DNA of 64,000 nt from Natronocella acetinitrilica (GCF_024170285.1 NZ_JALJXV010000004.1:124001-188000), one strand, 5' to 3'; shown: positions 1 to 9,057, counted from the stretch's first letter. Program-made: numbers and translations. Notes: a model not told the origin generated them from the letters alone.

Positions 1-1107
1 GACCACCAGATCGTTGCTGACCATGATGGCAAGGGCGATGGTGGCCACGATCACCATGCCGGTGGCCGCGGAAAAGCCGCCGATGTAGACGAACATGGCG
101 AGCAGTTCCCGGCCTTCCGCCAGGGGCAGGGCAAGTACATAGTTATCGGGGTTGACCGGGGTGTCACCGAAGTAGAGCAGGCCCGCCAGGGCGATGGGAA
201 TCACGAACAGGTTGATCAGCAGCAGATACAGGGGAAACATCCAGGCTGCCGTGCGTAGGTGATCCTCGTTGACATTCTCCACCACGGTGACCTGGAACTG
301 ACGTGGCAGGAACAGGATCGCCGCCATGGACAGGATCGTCAGGGCCATCCAGGTCCCATAGCCGCCGGAAATGGTGGAGAATTCCAGCAGCGATTCCAGA
401 GCAGGCTGTGCTGCAACCTGTTGGACGATATCCGCCGGTCCGTTGAACACCATGAACGTCACGAAGAAACCCACAGCCAGGAAGGCCAGCAGCTTCACCA
501 GTGACTCGAACGCAACCGCCACCACCATGCCCTCCAGGCGCTCCGTGGCGTCGATGTGTCGTGTGCCAAACAGAATGGCGAACAGCGCCAGTACGGCGGC
601 AACATACAGTGCCTTGTCCCGCCAGAGACCGCCTTCGATTGCGCTGTCCACCTCGTTGGGGAACTGCAGAAGTACCTCGAAGCTTGCTGACACCGCCTTC
701 AACTGCAGGGCGATGTAGGGCGTGATGCCGACGACGGCAATAAAGGTTGCGAGCCCCGCCAGCAGCATGCTCTTGCCATAGCGTGAGCCGATGAAATCGG
801 CGATGGAGGTGATGCGATGGATCTTGCTGATGCGCACCATCTTGCGCAGTACCACCCACCACAACACCGCCATCAGCGTTGGGCCAAGATAGATGGTCAG
901 AAAGCTCACGCCATCCTGGGCGGCGCGGCCGACGCTACCGTAAAAGGTCCAGGCCGTGCAGTACACGGCAATCGACAAGGTGTAGATATAGGGGTTGTTG
1001 ACCAGTGAGCGCGTGGTATTGGCGCGCTGATCGGCGAAATAGGCGATGGCGAACAGCAGCCCCAGGTAAACAAAGGGGGTGAGCAGAATGACCCACTCAG
1101 GGAGCAT
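1..1107 (-). CDS. SSS-family transporter domain, probable N-terminal part of a solute-symporter-type sensor kinase (partial)
   Basis: The reading frame runs off the left edge; 369 codons are visible. The N-terminus (MLPEWVILLTPFVYLGLLF) and the run of hydrophobic helices match the sodium:solute symporter (PutP) domain. They closely parallel the N-terminus of the CbrA-like kinase at 12942-15893, with shared motifs such as YGSVG and TPYIALQ. I infer a membrane sensor histidine kinase of the CbrA/CrbS (MxtR) type, but no kinase domain is visible. The ATG at 1107 overlaps the stop of the small upstream gene by 11 nt, so translation is probably coupled. It is the last visible gene of a minus-strand run starting near 5796. 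It could also be a plain symporter. Confidence 0.7.
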   Translation of the reverse strand, partial: MLPEWVILLTPFVYLGLLFAIAYFADQRANTTRSLVNNPYIYTLSIAVYCTAWTFYGSVGRAAQDGVSFLTIYLGPTLMAVLWWVVLRKMVRISKIHRITSIADFIGSRYGKSMLLAGLATFIAVVGITPYIALQLKAVSASFEVLLQFPNEVDSAIEGGLWRDKALYVAAVLALFAILFGTRHIDATERLEGMVVAVAFESLVKLLAFLAVGFFVTFMVFNGPADIVQQVAAQPALESLLEFSTISGGYGTWMALTILSMAAILFLPRQFQVTVVENVNEDHLRTAAWMFPLYLLLINLFVIPIALAGLLYFGDTPVNPDNYVLALPLAEGRELLAMFVYIGGFSAATGMVIVATIALAIMVSNDLVV

Positions 1108-1318
1108 TGCGCTGCCCCCGGTCGCGGTCATCCTTCTTCGGGCGCAGCACCAGCCAGGTGCAGAAAATGATCACCGCCCAGATGACGAACAGATAAACCA
1201 CCAGCACCGGTAGCCCGAATACCATGCCGTCGGTTGCGAACAGCGATAGCAAGGGGTAGTTCAACAGTACGGCACCAACCAGGAACAGGGCCACGAGGCG
1301 TTCGTTACGACGTTGCAT
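1097..1318 (-). CDS. small two-helix membrane protein (DUF3311/CbrX-like), 73 aa
   Basis: The protein has two hydrophobic segments (about residues 8-28 and 33-57) and a short charged tail rich in K, D and R. It starts at ATG 1318 behind a GGGAG-type ribosome site. Its stop codon lies inside the start region of the downstream symporter-type gene, an 11-nt overlap. Small proteins of this kind precede SSS-family transporters (DUF3311) and the Pseudomonas cbrA gene (CbrX, reported to couple translation). I infer a leader or accessory role for the downstream kinase. The sequence shows no enzyme motif. Confidence 0.6.
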   Translation of the reverse strand: MQRRNERLVALFLVGAVLLNYPLLSLFATDGMVFGLPVLVVYLFVIWAVIIFCTWLVLRPKKDDRDRGQRNAP

Positions 1319-1335
1319 GCGACGGCTCCCTCCCC

Positions 1336-3462
1336 CTAGAAAGTGGCCTGCCGGCGGCGGATGTCCACCATACGCCGCGACGCCTCCAGTGCTTCGCCCA
1401 GCGTGCCCGCCCCGGCGTCTTCAAGCAACGGCAGCATGCGCGCGAAAATCTCTGCGGTGACCAGGGCATCCCCCAGGGCCGTATGCCGGCCGCTGACCTC
1501 CACACCGAGCCGCCAGGCAATGGCCTCAAGCGTATGCTCCGGCGTGTGATCATGCAGAAAGACCGACAGCAGCAGCGTGTCGAGCACTGGTCCAGTGAAC
1601 CGGATGCCTGATGCGGTTTCCCGCAGTTGCAGGAATTTCATGTCGAACGCCGCGTTATGGGCAACCAGAATGGCATCGCCGACAAAGGTGTGAAATTGCG
1701 GGAGGATCTGGTCGATGCCCGGGGCACCGGCCACCATGTCGTCGTGAATGCCGTGAAAGCGTATCGACGCACGCGGGATGGGTCGGCCGGGATTCACCAA
1801 CTGATCGAAAACCTCCCCCCGCAATACGCGCCCACCTGCCACACGGACACCTGCCAGAGAGATGATCCGGTCATCCTGCGAGGGATTGAGCCCGGTGGTC
1901 TCGGTGTCGAACACCACGAACGAGAGCTCCCGCAGGCGCCGATTGGCCTGCTCGCCCGGGTCGTTGGCGGTCGCGGTGAGGCTGAAGTCGTAGAACTCCG
2001 GGCGTGCTGGCAGTTTCCCCAGGGGGTTCTCCCACTGTCGCCGGGATGCGGGCAACGGCACGCGCAGCAGGCTGTAACCCTCGCGTTCCGGATGGCGTTG
2101 ACTCCACAGCGTGGAGTCGTGCCGGTCCATGATCGAGCGGACAGTCATCTCCCCCATGAGCCCGACGACCTGTTCGCCCATCCATTGATCCAGGGTGTCC
2201 GTGCGCACCGGATCGCCTCGCCAACTGATGTCCAGATAAACCCGCCGATCGCCCAGCAGCGCCTCCACCCCTGCCGCCTCTACGCCGTGGTCGATGCGCA
2301 GGCGGGACAGCAGATGCGCCAGCACCAGGCTGATGCCGTGGCTCTCCGCATGGAGCCACAGTGGCATGCCACGATCCTGCAGCACGGGTAGCACGGCCTC
2401 CGGGCGCAGGCGCACGCTGGCAAGCAGATCGGCGGAGTGGACATCGCCCATGGTCCAGGGCGTGGCGATAAACTGCTGGCTTGCGTTGACCATCCAGTCA
2501 AAGCGCTGTGAAAGTTCCCGGCTTTCACGAGCAATCATGTCCTGGAATCGCTCGCGATCGCTGGTTGCCATCTCCGGCTCCCGGGCAATGTTCTCCGCGG
2601 CGGCCCGCAGATTGGCCAGCGGCGCGCGGAGTGCCTCCACAGCCTCACGGATAGCGGCCTCCCGCTCGCTCAGGGCCAGTACCTTGGTGGTGACGTCTTC
2701 GAAGGTCACCACGAAGGAGGCCCGCAGCGGCGAGTCGGCGCCGAGCAGGCTCATATGGCAATGCAGCAGCAGGCCGTCACTCAGGGTGGCGCAGACGAAG
2801 GTCTCCTGATGGCCGTCCCTTCTGTCATCGTCAGGTTCTGGCTTGTGGGACTCGGCGCAGCGGCGCTGGAGTAGCTGCAGGGCCTGCTCCACCGGAGCCC
2901 GTGCCCAGAGCTGGTAGAGCGAGCGGCCCAGGCCAAGAGCCTCGTTGTCGTGCAGGATCTGTTGCGCTGCGGGATTATAGAGCAGGATGCGACCCTCATG
3001 ATCACAGACGATCACGCCATCCGTGATTTCGCGCAGCACGGCTTCAAGCTGACGTTTCTCCTCTTCCAGTCCGGACGTTCCGGCGGCGATGGCCTTTGCG
3101 ACCTCACGGCGGGTCTGGTAGAGCTCCGCGCCCAGGGCGGCGACCCTTGGTGGCAGTTGGTCCAGTAGGTGAAAAGCGGGCGTCTCCAGTTCGTGGGCGG
3201 TATTGCTGCGACGGATGATCTCCGCGCCTCTCGACAAGGTGGCGACGGGGCGCAGCACGCCGATATCGAGCAGAATGAATAGCCCGGTCAGGGCGAGTAT
3301 CGCAACCGTGGCCGCGGTGGCGGTCATCAGCAGGAAACGCAGTTGCAGCCCAGGATTATCAAACGCCGGCCAGGCGGCCCAGCCGGCGACCAGCGCAACC
3401 GCACCGATCAATGTTGCCAGGGCGGCGAAGACGATCCACATGCGGGCGCGGATCGACGGCAT
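1336..3462 (-). CDS. membrane PAS pseudokinase fused to a DEDDh 3'-5' exonuclease
   Basis: 708 aa. Two N-terminal transmembrane helices (about 8-30 and 43-67) precede a HAMP-like linker (70-125), a PAS-like domain (about 140-262) and a histidine-kinase-like region (about 265-480). The H-box there reads EALRAPL, so the phosphoacceptor His is replaced by Glu276. The C-terminal DNA polymerase III epsilon-type exonuclease (513-690) keeps the DEDDh residues: DTET at 519, Asp in HNAAFDMKF near 607, His660 and Asp665. The gene lies 6 nt after a one-domain response regulator and downstream of a cNMP/CBS/nucleotidyltransferase gene, probably one operon. The protein probably senses a signal at the membrane and acts on a nucleic acid or nucleotide. 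The substrate is unknown; a proofreading subunit is unlikely given the architecture. Confidence 0.85.
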   Translation of the reverse strand: MPSIRARMWIVFAALATLIGAVALVAGWAAWPAFDNPGLQLRFLLMTATAATVAILALTGLFILLDIGVLRPVATLSRGAEIIRRSNTAHELETPAFHLLDQLPPRVAALGAELYQTRREVAKAIAAGTSGLEEEKRQLEAVLREITDGVIVCDHEGRILLYNPAAQQILHDNEALGLGRSLYQLWARAPVEQALQLLQRRCAESHKPEPDDDRRDGHQETFVCATLSDGLLLHCHMSLLGADSPLRASFVVTFEDVTTKVLALSEREAAIREAVEALRAPLANLRAAAENIAREPEMATSDRERFQDMIARESRELSQRFDWMVNASQQFIATPWTMGDVHSADLLASVRLRPEAVLPVLQDRGMPLWLHAESHGISLVLAHLLSRLRIDHGVEAAGVEALLGDRRVYLDISWRGDPVRTDTLDQWMGEQVVGLMGEMTVRSIMDRHDSTLWSQRHPEREGYSLLRVPLPASRRQWENPLGKLPARPEFYDFSLTATANDPGEQANRRLRELSFVVFDTETTGLNPSQDDRIISLAGVRVAGGRVLRGEVFDQLVNPGRPIPRASIRFHGIHDDMVAGAPGIDQILPQFHTFVGDAILVAHNAAFDMKFLQLRETASGIRFTGPVLDTLLLSVFLHDHTPEHTLEAIAWRLGVEVSGRHTALGDALVTAEIFARMLPLLEDAGAGTLGEALEASRRMVDIRRRQATF

Positions 3463-3468
3463 GACGCG

Positions 3469-3837
3469 TCATTCACCCAGCAATTGCTGGACCTTGTTCA
3501 CCACCTCCTGGGTGGAAAACGGTTTGGTCACATAGTCGTCCGCACCCAGCGAGATACCTTTCTCTCGCTCCACGTCCCGACCCCGTGCCGTGAGCATGAT
3601 GATGCGCACATGATCGAGTTCCGTGCGCTCGCGGATGGACTGACAGACCTGGTAGCCATCCTTCTTTGGCATCATCACGTCGAGCAGCACCAGGTCAGGT
3701 TTCTCCGACTCCACCAGATCCAGGGCTGCATCGCCGTTGTCCGCCGTGAGCACTTCGTAGCCGCAGCGCTTCATGAGGAATTCCAGTGACAGCACGATAT
3801 TGGGCTCATCGTCGGCGATGAGAATGCGCTTGGACAT
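3469..3837 (-). CDS. single-domain response regulator (CheY-like)
   Basis: 122 aa from ATG 3837, which has a GGAGAG site upstream and begins MSKRILIADDEPN. The receiver fold is complete: acidic DD near residue 9, phosphoacceptor Asp53 in LLDVMMPKKDG, Thr in MLTARG, and Lys in TKPF. There is no output domain, so it presumably acts by binding a partner. It sits between the DUF294 nucleotidyltransferase and the exonuclease-PAS fusion, only 6 nt from the latter, which suggests it links these two proteins. The cognate kinase may be the symporter-type sensor at the left edge. Confidence 0.9.
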   Translation of the reverse strand: MSKRILIADDEPNIVLSLEFLMKRCGYEVLTADNGDAALDLVESEKPDLVLLDVMMPKKDGYQVCQSIRERTELDHVRIIMLTARGRDVEREKGISLGADDYVTKPFSTQEVVNKVQQLLGE

Positions 3838-3927
3838 GATGTGTACTCTCTCCGATATTTCTGTTGTCATCGCGGGGTTTTCGATTACCCGCTGTCTCGG
3901 GGAAGCGCTGAATGATTCAGCGTCTCC

Positions 3928-5796
3928 TCAAGGGCTGTACTGCCCCTGCAGTCGATCCTGAAAGCGTTTGACCGCGTGCATGGCCATGCGCAGGCTCTCG
4001 CGACTGAGCGCGTTGAGCCGGGAAGGATCGATGAGTTTATCCGGCTCGATGCCTTGTTCCACCTGCTCGAGTTGGTGGCTGAACAGGAGATCCATGAACT
4101 GCTCATGGGCCGCCGTCACCGAGTCCGCGAAATCTGGTGACAGGGTACCCTGTCGGACCAGCGCGCGCAGACGTTCGATGGTACCGGTTTCCGAGAGGCC
4201 GGCACCCAGCGCAAAGATTCTCGCGGCATCGCAGATCAGCCTCAAGCCATTGCGCTTGACATCGACACGGCCCTTGCGACGTTCGTCATCCGCAGTGACC
4301 AGCCGATTGAACCAACCTAGTGCCGGCCGACCCTCGGCATCGTCCGCCGCCATGAAGCGAAGCAGGCGCGACTCCTTCGCCAGGGTGTCCAGCGAATGCT
4401 GCCACAGCTTTTCGCAAAGGTGTGTATCGCCGTGCAGCAGGGAGAAATCGAAGAAGATATTCGCCCAGCGTCCATGGGTCTGGTTCGGCCGCTCACAGAT
4501 GCGTTGCAACACGGTCTGCCATTCACCGAGGGTGTGATGGTAGTCCGGGTTGCGGGCCATGATATTGCCCGGGCAAAGGATATAGCCCGCAGTGGCGAGG
4601 TTCTCGTTGACGGCGTGACAGAACCGCTTGAACCAGTCTGATTCCGGTTCCGACAGCGGGCCGTCGCGATCGTCAATGATGATCCCGTTGTCCTGGTCCG
4701 GATTGAGCAGCATTTCGCGGCGTCCCCCGGACCCCATGATGATCAGCGCATAGCCGCGTGGCGGCTCCCCGGGACCATCTTCCCGCAGTTGCTCCAGTGT
4801 GAGTTCCACACAACGCCGCTGGATCGCCAGATGGAAGTCGCTCAACAGGCGCACGGCGCGGTTGGCGTCCCGGTTACGCTCCCAGGCGTCCCTGGCCACA
4901 TTGCCCGCCTCGCGGCGAAGCTCGGCCAGCCGACACAGGCTTCCGGCCTGTTCGATCCAGTTGTGGCTGAAGTCCTGTTGCGACAGCAATGCACTGAGGA
5001 TATTGGTCTGGGATACCATGCCCAACGGACGTTCGCCGTCCATGACCACCAGGTATTTCATCCCCTTGCGCTTCTGTAGGCGCTCCGCCTCCCACAGGGG
5101 TGTGTCCGGCGCCACGATGGCGACTCCCCGGCAAGCCCGCGTCAACGGCGCATCGGCATTGCTGTCATCGGACAGTGCTGCCTCCGTGAGGCTTGCGAGC
5201 GTTGCCACCCCTTCCAGGCCGCCGCTGCCATTGGTGACGCCCAGGCTGCCGATCTTGCGGCTGCGCATGGTCTCGAAAGCCTGCCGCAATGTCTGCGTCG
5301 CCGTAGAGCAGACCAGTGGTGAGGTCATGACGCGTGACACCGGTTGTGCCATCACGCCCCGCGGCGGTGCATTGTCTTCTTCGTTGCGGTTGCGTATTCG
5401 CTCGGTGATGATGCCGTCGAACAAACCCGACAGAGATGGCTGGGTCTCCTCCAGCCGGCGGAGTTCGTCAAACGGGATGGTCAGCACCCGCGCCTCGCGC
5501 AGGATTTCTGCATCTTTGTGGGATGGGGGTTGGTCCAGATAAGCATCCAGGCCCAGCATCAAACCGGGACCTCCACGCTCTCGCCGCTGTCCTTCGCCCC
5601 GCAGCTCCACCGCGCCGGCGTAGAGAATGCGCAGACATTGATCCGGTCGCGCCAGATCGACCACGGTTGCATTCGCCAGACATTCGATGCGCCCCGACAC
5701 AAGCAACTGCAACAGCGCCTGCCGGTCGAGATCGCGGAACACGGGGCATCTGGCCAATTGTTCCAGCGCTTCTTCTTCTGAACTCATGGTTGGCAT
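3928..5796 (-). CDS. cNMP-binding / CBS / DUF294 putative nucleotidyltransferase
   Basis: 622 aa. The N-terminus looks like a cyclic-nucleotide-binding domain (about 15-130). Two CBS motifs follow (about 150-280), then a GlnD-like nucleotidyltransferase region with GSGGRREMLLNPDQDNG near residue 355, and a DUF294 C-terminal domain. Proteins of this type (PF03445 plus PF10335) are widespread beside acs and actP genes in proteobacteria; none of the natural substrates is settled. The gene heads the minus-strand operon followed by the response regulator and the exonuclease fusion. It is divergent from the SSS symporter gene across a 306-bp region. The start is ATG 5796, or possibly ATG 5787. Confidence 0.85.
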   Translation of the reverse strand: MPTMSSEEEALEQLARCPVFRDLDRQALLQLLVSGRIECLANATVVDLARPDQCLRILYAGAVELRGEGQRRERGGPGLMLGLDAYLDQPPSHKDAEILREARVLTIPFDELRRLEETQPSLSGLFDGIITERIRNRNEEDNAPPRGVMAQPVSRVMTSPLVCSTATQTLRQAFETMRSRKIGSLGVTNGSGGLEGVATLASLTEAALSDDSNADAPLTRACRGVAIVAPDTPLWEAERLQKRKGMKYLVVMDGERPLGMVSQTNILSALLSQQDFSHNWIEQAGSLCRLAELRREAGNVARDAWERNRDANRAVRLLSDFHLAIQRRCVELTLEQLREDGPGEPPRGYALIIMGSGGRREMLLNPDQDNGIIIDDRDGPLSEPESDWFKRFCHAVNENLATAGYILCPGNIMARNPDYHHTLGEWQTVLQRICERPNQTHGRWANIFFDFSLLHGDTHLCEKLWQHSLDTLAKESRLLRFMAADDAEGRPALGWFNRLVTADDERRKGRVDVKRNGLRLICDAARIFALGAGLSETGTIERLRALVRQGTLSPDFADSVTAAHEQFMDLLFSHQLEQVEQGIEPDKLIDPSRLNALSRESLRMAMHAVKRFQDRLQGQYSP

Positions 5797-5900
5797 GCCG
5801 GCCCCTGTGACGACTGGCTTTCCAAGGGTGTCCCGCCATTATCGTTCAGTGTGATGGGATGCCAAGCCGCCCGTCATGGTATGCGACATTTTGACCCATA

Positions 5901-5939
5901 CATTACCGTTCGAAACGCCTTGCGTTACGACTTGTAACG
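5901..5939 (+). promoter_or_regulatory. candidate CbrB-type enhancer sites upstream of symporter
   Basis: Two sites: CATTAC-CGTTC-GAAACG at 5901-5917 and CGTTAC-GACTT-GTAACG at 5923-5939. The second has perfect 6-bp arms. Both have the same half-site and 5-bp spacer as the sites before acs (11517-11553) and cbrX (16116-16132). They lie about 110-130 bp upstream of the predicted sigma-54 start, the usual place for an NtrC-type activator. Assignment to CbrB is inference from its gene being nearby. Confidence 0.5.
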
Positions 5940-6014
5940 TCTAACCGCTGAGCGGCGGACTCTGCCTTGCCGCTGAAGCCATCTCGTGTCCCGTGCCTGG
6001 CGGTAACGGCTAGG

Positions 6015-6030
6015 GGGCACAAAAATCGCA
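6015..6030 (+). promoter_or_regulatory. sigma-54 (-24/-12) promoter for the SSS symporter
   Basis: GGGCACAAAAATCGCA has the GG and GC dinucleotides exactly 10 bp apart and closely follows TGGCAC-N5-TTGCA. The predicted start is near 6041, about 60 nt before the ATG at 6103. The upstream palindromes fit an enhancer-binding activator. Confidence 0.6.
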
Positions 6031-6073
6031 AGGAAATGATTGCCTTGTATGGCGTGGCCCGCCTGCGGGTCAC

Positions 6074-6081
6074 AATAACGA
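6074..6081 (+). promoter_or_regulatory. AAYAAYAA-like motif in symporter leader (possible Hfq/Crc target)
   Basis: AATAACGA lies in the 5' leader, 22 nt before the ATG. It matches 7 of 8 positions of the AAYAAYAA catabolite-repression motif of Pseudomonas. A short motif like this can occur by chance. Confidence 0.25.
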
Positions 6082-6102
6082 TGATAAAACGGGGGAGTAG
6101 CG

Positions 6103-8160
6103 ATGGAAGCGAAAGCCATATGGCTCTTCATCTTCGTCGCCCTCTATTGGGGCTACTGCATATTCTGGGGTGTCAAGAGTGCACTAGCTGCAAAGACGGC
6201 GAGCGATTACTTCGTTGCGGGGCGCAGCATCTCCATGTGGGTGTTTATCCTCGCGGCTACGGCCACATCGTTCTCGGGGTGGACCTTCGTCGGTCATCCA
6301 GGCTCGATTTACGCGGAAGGCCTGCAATACGCCTACGCGTCCTTCTACGCCATCACCATCCCCTTCACCGGGCTGCTATTCCTGAAGCGACAGTGGATGA
6401 TCGGCAAGCGCTGGGGCTATGTGACACCCGGCGAAATGTTCAGCCACTACTTCAATTCGGAAGCGATTCGAATCCTCGTTGTGCTGGTGGCGCTGATTTT
6501 CTCCATACCCTACGTGGGGATTCAGCTCCGGGCATCGGGCTTCCTCTTCAACGTGCTCACTGACGGTTGGCTCGGTGTCGAGGTCGGCATGTGGATGCTT
6601 TCCGCCGTGGTGCTCCTGTACGTGGCATCCGGGGGCCTGAGGGCCGTGGCCTACGTGGATGCGGCGCAATGCATCCTGCTTGCAGGCGGCATCGTCATCA
6701 TCGGTTGCGTGGCCATGTACAACGTGGGGGGCTGGGGTGTCTTCACCGACGGCCTGGCGGCCTTCACCCTGACCGATACCAACCGCACACCGGACGGCTA
6801 CAGCGGTTATATCGCAGTGCCTGGCGTGATTCAGTGGGTGAGTGCAGGGCCATCGGCGCAAGGCGGGCCATGGACCGGCATCATGATTCTCACCTACATG
6901 TTCGCGCTGATGGGTATCCAGTCCTCGCCGGCGTTCACCATGTGGTCGTTCTCCAACCACAATCCGAAGCCGTTCGCTCCGCAGCAGGTCTGGGCGTCGT
7001 CCTTCGGCATCGGCCTGATCCTGTTCACGTTCACGGCTTTCCAGGGCGTTGGTGGCCATCTGCTGGGCGGTGATCCCGAGTTTGCCCAGGATAACCCGGA
7101 AATCGTCACCAACCCTGTTCTGCAGCGCGGCATCATCGCCACGCAGAATCCGGAGCTGACCTGGGCAGAGGTGGACGAGCGGGTGCAGGCGGGGCTTGAT
7201 GCAATCCAGCGCGGTGAATCACCGGATACCTGGATTGCCCTGCGGGACGCCGGTGGTGACGGGGCTCTGGTACCGCAGCTGATCGCCCTGCTGGGTGAAG
7301 CGGCGCCCTGGCTGGTGGGCCTATTGGCTGTGTGTGCGCTGGCGGCCATGCAGTCCACCGGCGCAGCCTACATGTCCACGGCCGGGGGTATGCTCACACG
7401 CGACATACTCAAGCGCTACATCATGCCCAATGCCGATCACAAGGTGCAGAAGTTTGCCGGGCGGCTGGGGGTGTTATTCATCACCGGGGCCGCATTGACA
7501 ACGGCAACCGTTGCGACGGATGCATTGGTGTTGCTGGGTGGCCTGGCGGTGGCTTATGGCTTCCAGATGTGGCCGGCGTTGATTGCCATCTGCTTCTGGC
7601 CCTGGCTGACCCGCCAGGGGGTCGTCCTCGGTCTGATCGCCGGGCTGATTGCAGTGAGCCTGACCGAGAACGTGGGCATTAATCTGCTGGGCATCGAGGC
7701 CTGGGGCCGCTGGCCGCTGACGATTCACTCGGCTGGTTGGGGCATCCTCTTCAACCTGGGTATTGCCATTGCAGTATCGGCGGTCACCCAGAACAAGGCC
7801 GAGACCGAGCATCGCATGCAGATCCACAACTTCCTGCGTGAGCATGCGAGTGTTCCTGAAGCCAAGCGGCACCTGATCCCCATCGGCTGGATCCTGGCGC
7901 TGACCTGGTTCTTCTTCGGCATCGGCCCGGGTGCGGTGATCGGCAACTGGATCTTTGGCAACCCGAATGATCCGGCCACCTGGATGTTCTTCGGTCTGCC
8001 CTCGATCTGGACCTGGCAGCTGCTGTGGTGGGCGCTGGGCGTCTTCATGATGTGGTTCCTGGCCTACAAGCTGCACATGTCGACTGTGCCGGATCGGGAG
8101 GTCGAGGTCCTGGTCGAGGATATTGATGCGCTCAAGACCGACAGCAGAGCGTCGACCTGA
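6103..8160 (+). CDS. sodium:solute symporter (SSS) family permease
   Basis: 685 aa with about 13 predicted transmembrane helices, of the PutP/ActP superfamily. The N-terminus carries the family pattern of a first helix followed by SDYFVAGRSISMW. Two features are unusual: a hydrophilic insertion of roughly 80 residues (about 325-405, DPEFAQDN to DGALVPQ) and an acidic C-terminal tail. The ribosome site GGGGGAG lies just before ATG 6103. Neighbouring acs, cbrAB and a sigma-54 promoter make acetate or another short carboxylate a plausible substrate, but the sequence does not prove it. The gene leads a plus-strand group with a 78-aa membrane protein and a TPR protein. Confidence 0.85.
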   Translation: MEAKAIWLFIFVALYWGYCIFWGVKSALAAKTASDYFVAGRSISMWVFILAATATSFSGWTFVGHPGSIYAEGLQYAYASFYAITIPFTGLLFLKRQWMIGKRWGYVTPGEMFSHYFNSEAIRILVVLVALIFSIPYVGIQLRASGFLFNVLTDGWLGVEVGMWMLSAVVLLYVASGGLRAVAYVDAAQCILLAGGIVIIGCVAMYNVGGWGVFTDGLAAFTLTDTNRTPDGYSGYIAVPGVIQWVSAGPSAQGGPWTGIMILTYMFALMGIQSSPAFTMWSFSNHNPKPFAPQQVWASSFGIGLILFTFTAFQGVGGHLLGGDPEFAQDNPEIVTNPVLQRGIIATQNPELTWAEVDERVQAGLDAIQRGESPDTWIALRDAGGDGALVPQLIALLGEAAPWLVGLLAVCALAAMQSTGAAYMSTAGGMLTRDILKRYIMPNADHKVQKFAGRLGVLFITGAALTTATVATDALVLLGGLAVAYGFQMWPALIAICFWPWLTRQGVVLGLIAGLIAVSLTENVGINLLGIEAWGRWPLTIHSAGWGILFNLGIAIAVSAVTQNKAETEHRMQIHNFLREHASVPEAKRHLIPIGWILALTWFFFGIGPGAVIGNWIFGNPNDPATWMFFGLPSIWTWQLLWWALGVFMMWFLAYKLHMSTVPDREVEVLVEDIDALKTDSRAST

Positions 8161-8195
8161 GGCTGACGCCATCCTCTGGGGTGGCTAACAAAACA

Positions 8196-8222
8196 GTCCG
8201 GGAGGGGCTTGCCCTCCCGGAC
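8196..8222 (+). terminator. strong hairpin between symporter and downstream genes
   Basis: Perfect 11-bp stem (GTCCGGGAGGG and its complement) with a 5-nt loop, 36 nt after the symporter stop. There is no T-tract after it. It may be a partial terminator or an RNA-stability element setting unequal expression of the permease and its two downstream genes. Confidence 0.6.
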
Positions 8223-8246
8223 TTCGGCTTGGCATTCTTCAGATCA

Positions 8247-8483
8247 ATGACCATACCGTTTTACGCTTATGTACTGATCCTTGCGGCATTGCTGTTTCTG
8301 CCGACACGCAAGATCATCTGGGTGCTGTCCTGCCGTCGGCTGGAGCGCAAGCTGGCCCGGGATCTGGAGTCGCGGGAGATCGCGGGGCAGAAGCAGAGAG
8401 CGGGCTTTATCGCATTCTTCGTGGTGCTGGTTTTCTCGTTTCTATTCAATGCCAGTACGGTGGGGGTGCCCCATGGAGGCTAA
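8247..8483 (+). CDS. small two-helix membrane protein, 78 aa
   Basis: Residues 4-22 and about 53-70 are hydrophobic, separated by a strongly basic and acidic stretch (RRLERKLARDLESREI). I chose ATG 8247. A GTG at 8181 in the same frame would place the 8196-8222 hairpin inside the coding region, with implausible residues. The Shine-Dalgarno match is poor, which may mean low expression. The stop overlaps the start of the TPR gene by 11 nt, so the two are probably coupled. The family is not recognised; its position suggests a symporter accessory protein. Confidence 0.55.
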   Translation: MTIPFYAYVLILAALLFLPTRKIIWVLSCRRLERKLARDLESREIAGQKQRAGFIAFFVVLVFSFLFNASTVGVPHGG

Positions 8484-9057
8484 CCGCACATATCGAATCC
8501 TGATGGTGATTGCAGTCAGCCTGACCCTGGCGTGGGTGGCCTGGTCCATCTGGGATGGCATGTTGCAGCGCGGCGGCGGGCCGGGGGATATGGCCTATCA
8601 TGCCGCCAATCAGGCCTTCGAGCAGCAAAACTACGAGCGTGCCATTCGCGAGTACAACCGGGCCCTGGAGCAGAACCCGGAGCATGTCGCCGCCATGCGC
8701 GGCCTCGCCAACGCAACCATGATGGCGGGTGATTATGAGCGGGCCGAGGGCTACTTCGACGCTGCCATCGACATGGACCCGGAGTTTGCGGGTACGTATG
8801 CCAATCGCGGCATTCTCCGCGATCGGATGGGTGAGCATCGGCAGGCGCTGACGGACTACGAGTTCGCCATGGCGCTTGATCCATCAGTCACCGAGGGGCC
8901 TGGCTGGCTGACCCGTTTCTTCCGGCTGCAACCCGACCCGCCGCCAACCATCGCTGACCGCGCAGCCTATCTGCGTTATCAATTCACGCTGCCGGAGGAT
9001 CAACGCCGTCTGTCTGATCCGGAACGCGATGGTGAGCAGCGTCCCTACAGGCTCTGA
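8473..9057 (+). CDS. membrane-anchored TPR protein, 194 aa
   Basis: The ATG at 8473 overlaps the preceding gene by 11 nt. An N-terminal signal-anchor helix (about 8-25) is followed by tetratricopeptide repeats (about 38-140), with motifs such as AFEQQNYERAIREYNRALEQ. A proline-rich, acidic tail closes the protein. TPR domains mediate protein contacts. The anchor implies the repeats face the periplasm, or the cytoplasm if the orientation is reversed. It is the last gene of the symporter group. No enzymatic motif is visible. Confidence 0.75.
   Translation: MEANRTYRILMVIAVSLTLAWVAWSIWDGMLQRGGGPGDMAYHAANQAFEQQNYERAIREYNRALEQNPEHVAAMRGLANATMMAGDYERAEGYFDAAIDMDPEFAGTYANRGILRDRMGEHRQALTDYEFAMALDPSVTEGPGWLTRFFRLQPDPPPTIADRAAYLRYQFTLPEDQRRLSDPERDGEQRPYRL

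Larger units (their letters stand above)
5797..6102. promoter_or_regulatory. divergent control region between DUF294 operon and SSS symporter
   Basis: 306 bp with no gene. On the plus strand it contains two 17-bp near-palindromes (5901-5917 and 5923-5939) and a sigma-54 type promoter (6015-6030). An A-rich leader precedes the symporter start. I see no convincing promoter for the minus-strand operon. Confidence 0.6.

Noticed and set aside
8181-8246. GTG start for the small gene after the symporter
   Set aside because: It would translate the 8196-8222 hairpin; the ATG at 8247 gives a clean hydrophobic N-terminus.
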